Below, piece after piece: positions 19,062 through 26,106 of a DNA stretch of 64,000 nucleotides (position 1 is its first letter; every line of letters starts with the position of its first letter). The stretch lies in the NCBI RefSeq assembly GCF_901687125.1, contig NZ_CABFJY010000047.1:81367-145366 (forward strand), written 5' to 3'. Made by a program: the position numbers and the translations under genes. Origin of the DNA: Actinobacillus vicugnae. GTDB lineage: Bacteria > Pseudomonadota > Gammaproteobacteria > Enterobacterales > Pasteurellaceae. A model generated the notes under the pieces. That model saw only the letters and a list, made by a program, of their open reading frames with translations. It was not told the DNA's origin and ran no database searches.

Positions 19062-20009
19062 GGCAGCATGTTTTTTATTAATGGCTTTTTGCTCATTTTG
19101 CATATGTTTAAACCAATCGCTTTGCTGTTGCGCATTTTGTTTTTGCCAAAGTTCAACCGCTTTATCTAACGCTCGATCAGCTTTTTTACGACTAAAGGGG
19201 ATTGGTGGTGCAAATGCGTTACAAAACATAATTTTAAATTTTGAATCACACACTTTATAGCGATTGCCGATATAGTGTAAAAACTCGGGTTCATCTTCGG
19301 TTAAATAAGCTCGAATAACATTGAGAATATCTATATTATGCTCAGGCATCGGTGTCGGGTAAACGCCAAAATAGCCACCTGTGATTCCCTTAGTTTGATA
19401 ATCTTTGATCATCATATGCAAGGAAAAACGTTTATGTTCTCCAAAAGCATACAAGCCAAATAAACTATAATTTATGCCACTAAGTGGATCACCATTTGGT
19501 GGAATATAAGCAATAGAATGTGATCCACAAAGAGACTGCCAATAAATTAGGCGTTTTTTGCGGTTTACTCGTAATCCTCTAGGGCGAGGAAGAAATAGTA
19601 AAAAAATTATAATGGGTAAAAAGAAAAAATAATGTAACACTGAAGATTGCTCTTTGTGTCGAGATATATAAAAAGAACGTTGTTCCTCATACGTTTCTAT
19701 TTTTTCATTAGAATTATATTTTTTATAATTTTCACTTTGAATGAAAGCTATATATTCATCATATAATGGTTTGATTATAGTATCTGGTTCAAACTGCCAA
19801 ACAAGTTCGGTTTTCATATCTCTTATTATACTTTCAAACGGTTTTTCACCATAAGTAGCACTAAGATAGCTACCATAAAAAAACATCGCAACCAATAATG
19901 CTCTAAAAAAGCCTCGAACATAACCGTCAAGCAATGAATGTCTTATTTCAATTTCATCATTTCCTCGCTTACGAATGGAATAACTTAATGCTTTATATCG
20001 TTTAATCAT
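19038..20009 (-). CDS. Putative immunity membrane protein, copy 1 (proximal to the toxin)
   Basis: 323 residues from ATG 20009 (MIKRYKALSYS), supported by AAGGA eight bases upstream. A longer frame from 20045 would overlap the toxin gene and lacks homology to the paralogue. Architecture equals the downstream copy: N-terminal basic segment, membrane helix about 26-46, loop about 50-120, second helix 'FFFLPIIIFLLFLP', then a conserved 180-residue cytoplasmic domain rich in aromatic residues. The loop ('DMKTELVWQFEPDTIIKPLYDEY...') does not align with the paralogue. It starts 14 bp after the toxin stop codon, the usual toxin-immunity order. The family is not known to me by name. Confidence 0.72.
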   Translation of the reverse strand: MIKRYKALSYSIRKRGNDEIEIRHSLLDGYVRGFFRALLVAMFFYGSYLSATYGEKPFESIIRDMKTELVWQFEPDTIIKPLYDEYIAFIQSENYKKYNSNEKIETYEEQRSFYISRHKEQSSVLHYFFFLPIIIFLLFLPRPRGLRVNRKKRLIYWQSLCGSHSIAYIPPNGDPLSGINYSLFGLYAFGEHKRFSLHMMIKDYQTKGITGGYFGVYPTPMPEHNIDILNVIRAYLTEDEPEFLHYIGNRYKVCDSKFKIMFCNAFAPPIPFSRKKADRALDKAVELWQKQNAQQQSDWFKHMQNEQKAINKKHAAEGLDNEV

Positions 20010-20023
20010 AATGAGATTCCTTA

Positions 20024-23002
20024 TTAAAATGGTATTTCTTTCCACTCTCTCTCAATCGGTTTGTTTGAGCCTTGATATTCGGGAATAAATAATTTCAAAC
20101 CGATCATTCTTAACTCTTCATCTTTGCGTTTATAAGTATATTTACCCTCTAGATTTTGGTAAGGAGAAATACTCTCCCACTCTGTTTGTGGAAAATATAA
20201 AATAACTGAACCTTCAGCTTCTAATTCTACCTTTTCGGACAGGATAGGTTTACCTAAAATTATTCCATTAAATATAATCTCTTCAACTCGAATTTCATTA
20301 GCAATTTGCTCTGTCGTTAAAGAAGGGTGTTGCACTCTAAAAGTGTGTTTATCAATAGCACTAACTTGCACCTTATGACTAGATTTAAAATAGCGTTGCA
20401 TCTCGATTTGATAAAAGTTATATGTATCTTTCTGAGATAACGAGCCACTTTTATAATCTAAAAGACTATCATCAAATTGTTTTAAAAAAGATTTTAACCG
20501 TTGCTCAGTCCAACCATATGCTTTTTCTGCATTACCCCAATAATTCTCACTATTCCCCCAAAAGCCATTTTTCATCCATGTCTCAATTGATTTCGGAGCT
20601 GATAAACCATAAATAATGCCCCCAATCACTAACACAACACCAATGCCTAGCACTAAATAAGCAACACCTGTTAAAGCGGTGTTAATTATCCCAGCTTTAG
20701 CACCATATAAAATACCCAATCCGCCAATGCCTGCTTCAACAGCAAGCCCTCCTGCTATTTTCATTCCTGAAGCACGCATGGAGATTCTATCGCCTTGATA
20801 TTGTGCTTCATACCAAGAACCAAGTTCGATTAAGGCACCTATACCTGCAAATACGGTATTCGCATTTAAAATACCATTTTTAATTAAAGTCAGGTGCTGA
20901 GAAATCGTTGAGGCTTTTTGCATTTTGCCTAAGTCAAGCACGCCTTTTCCACTAACCGCTTTGTGCGCATTGGCGTTTAAATTGCTTAATGCCTCAGTAA
21001 TGTTATGTTTTAGCCCACTTTCAGGGGCAAATTCTTGCGCAAACATCACTAAAACACCTGTAATTGGATTTTCCGCAATTTGTCCACCCGCAGTGGCTGC
21101 TGTGCTACTTTTACCGCCATTTAAAAAGAAATCGACAATCGGCTGATACCCGACTAATTTAGTTAACCCTAATGGTTTTTGAGACGTTTGGAATACTTGA
21201 TAATTATCATTATCTAGCACTGGTACGGTGATTGACACGCGATAACGTTCACTTAGCTTTTTCGCATTCTTCGGTAAGTTTTTCCCATTATCGGTTTTTT
21301 GACGCAAATGTGAGATTGTTTCGCTCGTTTTAGGGTGTATCGCATAAATGTCTTCGATTGTTTGTCTTACCTGAATCGGTTTTCCCCTATTATGTTTGCT
21401 AAACTGTTGAGCATAGTATTTATCAATAACGATATTCACCACCAAATCAAATTTGACCATATCCATTTGGGCTGCTACTTTTGCTTTTTCTATGGAAGAA
21501 AAACCCGCTTCAAAATAAGACAAGCCCTTCTGGAGTATATTAATAACACTTTCCTCAGGTACGGCTGTGTCTTGAGGTAAGGCAGATACCCCTCCAGATA
21601 AGGCGGCAATTATGGCATTTTGTCCAATGGTTGAGTAATCTAATCCAAAGAATAAACCGTGCATAAGCAAACACCATGCTTCTGCTGTAAATTTATCTTT
21701 TTTCTGTTCTAATAATGAAAGAAGTCCCCTAATTTTCAGATTTGTGTTATTACTTGCAATAAGTTGAGTGTGCACGGATACCACATTTTTAAATGGTTTC
21801 CCATAACAATGCGTTACATTTGCCATTTTATTAATTGCATTTACACCTGGAATGTCGTTATCTAATAACAAGTCACTTTTCAATTTTGCAAAAATGTCTT
21901 GGTGGCTATTTTGGGAGAGATGTTGCTCATTTAGAAACGCCTTTTTATACTGATAAAATTCTGACAGCGTTAGTGGTTTTTGATGAATTTTCTCAGTAAA
22001 TTCTTGAGGTGTCATACCTGTGAAGGTAGAAATTTGATTCTCCGTATAAAGTTGATGAGCCTTGCTTGCTGCCAATTTATTTTTATTATTGATAGCTTCA
22101 TTTTGCACCACCAGCATTTTTTGCATATGCGCATCAATCACTTGCGCGGTCGTAATTGCATATTCATACTGTTTTAACACCGCTTTACGCTTGTTATCTA
22201 AATACACATGAAAATGCGCAAGGTCTCGCGTAGTGCCTACCATATCTTCTAAAGCGATGATTTCCCCTTTCTCGTTCCCTCGTGGGGTAATTGTCGGTAC
22301 AAACCCCGTTGGTATACGCCCCACCGCTCCAAAACGATATTGATTACTTGGCTCCTCAATAACCAATTTTGTATCAGGTGCAAAATCCTTCACGCTTTCT
22401 TTCAGTGTCAGAATATCTACGGCATGACCACTTCTTAAGGTGACTTTTTTCATCCAATCCTTACGTGCGTTACTATCTGCCGATAATTTATTCAATAATG
22501 CAATAGGCAACGCAAAATCAGAGTATAAAATGTCAATTTCTTGAATCGCTTTATTCAGCATAATGCAGGGCGTTGAAAGCACATTTGCCGTCCAGTTTTG
22601 CGACAAATCACCATTTTCACAATGATATTGACGAAAATGATACGGCGCAGGTAATGCTGTGCTATTGGCTGAAATACTCTCTAGTTCAGGGGAGCGATAG
22701 CGATAAATATACCACGCCTTAGGACTGTCCGCTTTGGCGCTAATCGCACTTAAATCCTGTGGCGAGGAAATATCTGTCGCCAAGATATAAATATAACCGT
22801 CTCGCAAACGGCGTAAATCATAATCCGCATTAGCACGACCATCACTCGGCAAGGTGGGAACAGTACCTGCAGTCTCAATATTTTTAAACGCTTGCTCCGT
22901 TAATGCCAATCGAACAGGATATAAATAATAAAATTCCTGACATTCCTTGCAAATTGAATCTATGGGCTGGGCTTTAGGTTCAAAGGGGAGGTTGGTTGTC
23001 AT
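20024..23002 (-). CDS. VasX-like T6SS effector (pore-forming toxin) with membrane C-terminus
   Basis: A 992-residue protein. The N-terminus ('CKECQEFYYLYPVRLAL', then 'YDLRRLRDGYIYI' near residue 60) is the pattern of the VasX N-terminal domain, with the later 'GHAVDILTLKESV' and 'RIPTGFVPTITPRG' blocks. A long helical middle follows. Around residues 715-805 come an amphipathic segment ('GIGALIELGSWYEAQY') and glycine-rich membrane helices ('AYLVLGIGVVLVIGGIIYGL'), as in colicin-like pore formers. The last 190 residues are soluble and may be the cytoplasmic cap. V. cholerae VasX is delivered by the T6SS and kills by membrane permeabilisation. Here no T6SS core gene is in the window. A DUF4123 gene ends 6 bp upstream, and two membrane proteins follow. 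Function is inferred by family and context. Confidence 0.78.
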   Translation of the reverse strand: MTTNLPFEPKAQPIDSICKECQEFYYLYPVRLALTEQAFKNIETAGTVPTLPSDGRANADYDLRRLRDGYIYILATDISSPQDLSAISAKADSPKAWYIYRYRSPELESISANSTALPAPYHFRQYHCENGDLSQNWTANVLSTPCIMLNKAIQEIDILYSDFALPIALLNKLSADSNARKDWMKKVTLRSGHAVDILTLKESVKDFAPDTKLVIEEPSNQYRFGAVGRIPTGFVPTITPRGNEKGEIIALEDMVGTTRDLAHFHVYLDNKRKAVLKQYEYAITTAQVIDAHMQKMLVVQNEAINNKNKLAASKAHQLYTENQISTFTGMTPQEFTEKIHQKPLTLSEFYQYKKAFLNEQHLSQNSHQDIFAKLKSDLLLDNDIPGVNAINKMANVTHCYGKPFKNVVSVHTQLIASNNTNLKIRGLLSLLEQKKDKFTAEAWCLLMHGLFFGLDYSTIGQNAIIAALSGGVSALPQDTAVPEESVINILQKGLSYFEAGFSSIEKAKVAAQMDMVKFDLVVNIVIDKYYAQQFSKHNRGKPIQVRQTIEDIYAIHPKTSETISHLRQKTDNGKNLPKNAKKLSERYRVSITVPVLDNDNYQVFQTSQKPLGLTKLVGYQPIVDFFLNGGKSSTAATAGGQIAENPITGVLVMFAQEFAPESGLKHNITEALSNLNANAHKAVSGKGVLDLGKMQKASTISQHLTLIKNGILNANTVFAGIGALIELGSWYEAQYQGDRISMRASGMKIAGGLAVEAGIGGLGILYGAKAGIINTALTGVAYLVLGIGVVLVIGGIIYGLSAPKSIETWMKNGFWGNSENYWGNAEKAYGWTEQRLKSFLKQFDDSLLDYKSGSLSQKDTYNFYQIEMQRYFKSSHKVQVSAIDKHTFRVQHPSLTTEQIANEIRVEEIIFNGIILGKPILSEKVELEAEGSVILYFPQTEWESISPYQNLEGKYTYKRKDEELRMIGLKLFIPEYQGSNKPIEREWKEIPF

Positions 23003-23008
23003 TGTGTT

Positions 23009-23818
23009 CTATCTTACAAAATAAGCCAATAGCTTATTGGCACGCTCTGTTTCATTTGGGAATTGTTGTTCAATGCTTGCCTCAATAGAGACAAAATCTT
23101 CCCCTTTTTGCACCGCATTTTGTTTTGCCAGAGCGTAATACAATACCGAGGTTTCAAGCTGATAACCTTTTTTCTTACTGTCTTCTAAATAAGACAAAAA
23201 TCTAGCTTTCTGTTGTTCTGAAACAATGTGAGGGTATTGCTTAATGGCGTAATCTGTTAAATTTTCTTTTAATTTTAACCACTTTTGATCTTTAAACCCA
23301 TCCATTTCCCACTGAGTCATCATCACTGGGGCGGACTTGGTATCTTCTGGTAAGGCTTTGAGTTGATAATAATAAAAACTGTCCTCAAATCCTGCGCCAA
23401 AAGCATGAATAATGCGGTTGTCGAAGCCGAAGAATTTGCTTAATTTTTCAGGGCTGTTTGCAATGATGTTAAGGTAATTATGTAACACTTTCGGGTCGTA
23501 AAAACGAAAGAAAAACCATTTGCCATGCTCATCTTGTAGCACGGGGAATTTGCGCAAGTGGTTGAAAACGGTTTCAAAATCATGGCGTGAGTGAATAAAA
23601 ATACCGAGATGTTCATGCCAATTGAGCTTAGTTAAGGCGTTTTCTTGGTGGAATAACCCCTGTAATTCGCTTTCAGTGCGGTAATCAGGATAAGGGTGAA
23701 CTTCTACCAGATAAGGCGCAATAGCACGGGTTTCGTCGCCAAATTTGCCTTTAAATAAACTTTCCGTGCGACATTGGAAATCCTCTGGATGTAAGAATTT
23801 GTGCTTATTCGCATCCAC
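23009..23818 (-). CDS. DUF4123 protein, T6SS effector adaptor/chaperone type
   Basis: 269 residues from GTG 23818. The opening 'YFIVDANKHKFLHPEDF' (the first residues precede the GTG in frame), the 'NWHEHLGIFIHSRHDFETVFNHLRKF' block and 'WFFFRFYDPKVL' are the DUF4123 pattern. In other systems DUF4123 proteins (Tap/TEC) load a specific effector onto VgrG. There is no ATG: the frame is open further back to about 23890, and because homology seems to start before the GTG, the true start may be an ATT or other weak codon overlapping the upstream gene. It ends 6 bp before the VasX-like toxin gene, which points to it as the toxin's dedicated adaptor. Confidence 0.8.
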   Translation of the reverse strand: MDANKHKFLHPEDFQCRTESLFKGKFGDETRAIAPYLVEVHPYPDYRTESELQGLFHQENALTKLNWHEHLGIFIHSRHDFETVFNHLRKFPVLQDEHGKWFFFRFYDPKVLHNYLNIIANSPEKLSKFFGFDNRIIHAFGAGFEDSFYYYQLKALPEDTKSAPVMMTQWEMDGFKDQKWLKLKENLTDYAIKQYPHIVSEQQKARFLSYLEDSKKKGYQLETSVLYYALAKQNAVQKGEDFVSIEASIEQQFPNETERANKLLAYFVR

Positions 23819-23832
23819 AATAAAATAGCAAT

Positions 23833-24411
23833 TTAGTGGGGGTAAGTCTTCACCAAAAAGTGCGGTGTCTTTTTCAGTGGTTTGGGGTCGGTTTCAGGCG
23901 GAGGAAAAACAGGCTGTTGCCACTGTTCCCAACCTTTGAGCATTCTGTCAGCAGGAATATCAAGATGCGGAAAAAGTAATTTGGCGATTTCATCAGGGGC
24001 AAATAATTTAGGGTGGCGACCAAATTGGCGGTCAAGCAAGGGGACTGGGGTAATATGGTGGCAAAGCAGATAGTTTTCATCATATTGGTGCGTAGGCTTT
24101 TCGGTAACCAGTTTTTCAATTTCCACCAAGCGTACTTCTTGCTTACCCAACCCTTTGGCATGATAGATTAATTCTACCATACCATGGCGTTGGAAAAAGG
24201 TTTCCGCAGGCAAAGGCGCAAGGGTTGGTTGAAAATGACTGCTTTGCACGTTATCCGCTTGCGCCATAAATGCTTCAAACTCCGCTTTATCTTGAGCAAA
24301 CGCCAGCAGTGCTGCCACAATCTCTTGCTTGATTGGTGTTACATTACCATGATAATCTTTTTCTTGCTTAACAACTTGGCATTGACCAAGTTGAATCCAA
24401 AGTGAGCGCAT
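23833..24411 (-). CDS. Unknown protein heading the effector cassette
   Basis: A 192-residue soluble protein with no signal peptide or membrane segment that I can see, starting at ATG 24411 with AAGGA close upstream. The middle has aromatic and charged residues ('HGMVELIYHAKGLGKQE', 'YLLCHHITPVPLLDRQFG'). The C-terminus is proline- and lysine-rich ('PVFPPPETDPKPLKKTPH'). It is the first gene in a tightly packed unit with the DUF4123 adaptor and the toxin, so a part in delivery, possibly a tip or linker piece, is plausible. I do not recognise its family. Confidence 0.65.
   Translation of the reverse strand: MRSLWIQLGQCQVVKQEKDYHGNVTPIKQEIVAALLAFAQDKAEFEAFMAQADNVQSSHFQPTLAPLPAETFFQRHGMVELIYHAKGLGKQEVRLVEIEKLVTEKPTHQYDENYLLCHHITPVPLLDRQFGRHPKLFAPDEIAKLLFPHLDIPADRMLKGWEQWQQPVFPPPETDPKPLKKTPHFLVKTYPH
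23858..23866 (+). repeat. H. influenzae-type uptake signal sequence
   Basis: AAGTGCGGT, the exact Hin-type 9-mer and the only one I found in the window, lies at the overlap of the leader gene and the DUF4123 gene. A near match (CAGTGCGGT) is at about 23670-23680. Confidence 0.75.
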
Positions 24412-24607
24412 TGTTTTTTCCTTTTATTACAATTAGATAAATACATCATATACTTTTTATTATTATAATAGCATAAGCCATAATTAGTTATGATTTGTTT
24501 CTATACGAAGGAATTAAAATTATGTGATAAGATCAACTTGCTTGCAAAGATAGAAAGCTCAATTTAAGTCAGAATGACTTAGCATTGCCTCGTGATGTAA
24601 GCTTATC
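24412..24607. other. Intergenic region with the likely cassette promoter
   Basis: About 200 bp of AT-rich DNA before the cassette. On the minus strand a TATAAT-like element lies at about 24464-24472, some 50-60 bp before the leader gene. I see no gene. The far side merges into the decayed 5' end of the IS1595-type transposase. Confidence 0.4.
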
Positions 24608-25489
24608 TATGCTCTACACCATAACTATTCGGTGTGTTATTCGGTATTCGGAGCTTATAAAAACGCTTTGAGCTGACCTAAAAATTCAAAACGCCATTTT
24701 AATATTACGACCAATACAGCTTTTGCCTTTCACAAACTGTCTTTTGTTGATATCTTGGCAGCGATTTTACTTTTTGCGAATGAAGTCAAAGGTATTTCTG
24801 CTATAACAATGAGCCACCACTTAAACATCAACTATAAAACCGCTTTCGTGCTTTGCCATAAACTGCGTGAAGCTCTATTCAAAACCCGTGATTTAACTCC
24901 GTTACAAGGCGCTATTCACGAAGATGGGGCTTGGTTCAATTTCACTTTACACAAACCTAATTTCCGTAAGAAGAACTACAAACAACAGCAAAAAGCCGAT
25001 AAAAAAGGAAGAAGATTTCTGAAATTTATACCGACCAAACGTTGTATAATTAGCCTTAATCAAAGGTCTAGCAATGATGAGCTATGGGGTTCAAACCGTA
25101 CTATTGTCACTATGGATTACAACGAAAGTGCGAATACTGTTTTAGCGATGAATCATCATTTTGTTAAAACTGGTAGTGATATTATATGTGATGAAAATCC
25201 AGCTTATGCAGGTTTAGACTTCTATTACACATGCTGGGCAGTTAATCATCAAGAAGCATATAGCTTTCAAGGCATTAACAGCAATTTAGCAGAATCTTTC
25301 AATGCTCGCTTTCGTGATCCACATAGTGGTGTACATCACAAATGTGATAATAAATACACTTTGAGCTATGCCAATCAAGTTGCCTATATGTTGTCAGATA
25401 ACCGTAGAAAGCCCAATAGTGAACTGCTCAATGATATTCTAAAACGCTGTTTATGGGTTCTACCATTAAGAGAATGGGTAGGTTATTAG
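24608..25489 (+). pseudogene. IS1595-family transposase, degenerate 5' end
   Basis: From TTG 24755 a 244-residue frame is intact: 'LAAILLFANEVKGISA' (start of the catalytic part), catalytic acid in 'IHEDGAWFNF', second acid in 'ICDENPAYAG', and 'NLAESFNARFRD' near the end, as in DDE_Tnp_IS1595 transposases. The same frame continues upstream as the zinc-ribbon region but is broken by a TGA at 24674-24676, and its CxxC motifs are not recognisable. The element is therefore probably dead. I could not define its terminal repeats. Confidence 0.75.
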
Positions 25490-25938
25490 GTAATCACCCT
25501 ACACAAGAGATAATTGGTATGGATGCATTTAGCCTTAAAGAAGTTTCTCAAACGTATTTTAAATAATCTTAATGAAAAAATGAAGTACGAACAAGAGCTA
25601 TTGGTGGCTTAGTTTAAACGCTTAATCAAAATTAAGGTCGTAACCCGCCTAATTCGCTTACCTTGCACAAGGCTAGGCGAATTTTCTACGTCTGAATTTC
25701 GAAAAATCTTGCTACAAAACAAAATTTTCCCTGAAAATAATATACAAGAAAGCCCTTGGTGATGTAAAAAATCATCAAGGGCTAATTTTTTAAATGGCGG
25801 TTTAGCTGAGTAGGGTTTTGTGCAACTGCTACATCATACTGTAACTTTACAAAATTCTTGGATTTACCCCTAAGCGCTCTTGAATAAAAAAGGAAAGCTA
25901 GTTGTTGTATATCAAGGCACCAACCAAAGAGAAGCAGA
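25490..25938. other. Gene-free region with mobile-element debris
   Basis: About 450 bp follow the transposase. A short imperfect palindrome lies around 25648-25684 and a strong terminator at 25751-25784. The motif GCAACTGCTACAT at about 25830 has a partner (GTAACTGCTACAT) near 29737. I see no intact gene. Confidence 0.5.
25751..25795 (+). terminator. Strong hairpin terminator
   Basis: AGCCCTTGGTGATG pairs with CATCAAGGGCT across an A/T loop and is followed by a T run. No gene ends immediately before it, so it probably belonged to a lost gene. Confidence 0.75.
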
Positions 25939-26058
25939 ATGTACAAACAACTGGCTTACGAAGAGCGATTTCTTCGTCAAAGACAGAAAGTTAAACCCCA
26001 ACAAATTAAGTTAACCCCTGATTTATGTCAAGTGATTGAAGCAAAATTACAGGCATAG
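25910..26058 (+). pseudogene. IS30-like transposase fragment
   Basis: From about 25939 the frame reads 'MYKQLAYEERFLRQRQKV' then 'KPQQIKLTPDLCQVIEAKL' and stops at TAG 26056-26058. This resembles the segment of IS30 transposases just after the N-terminal HTH ('A...A..R......IKLTPEL...IE.KL'). Both the HTH and the catalytic domain are missing. Confidence 0.4.
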
Positions 26059-26063
26059 TAGAC

Positions 26064-26097
26064 AAAAAAGAGTGTAACCATAGGGCTACACTCTTTG
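26064..26097 (-). terminator. Hairpin terminator of the TonB-dependent receptor gene
   Basis: AAAGAGTGTA (26067-26076) pairs with TACACTCTTT (26087-26096). On the minus strand six T residues follow. Confidence 0.85.
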
Positions 26098-26106
26098 CGT
26101 TTTCGG

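Noticed and set aside
19038..20045. Extended 335-residue form of the proximal immunity-like protein
   Set aside because: The first 12 residues have no counterpart in the paralogue and overlap the toxin gene; ATG 20009 has a proper AAGGA site.
25648..25690. Palindromic stretch considered as a start of a CRISPR array or attachment site
   Set aside because: There is a single imperfect hairpin with no repeat-spacer periodicity and no integrase gene or tRNA nearby.
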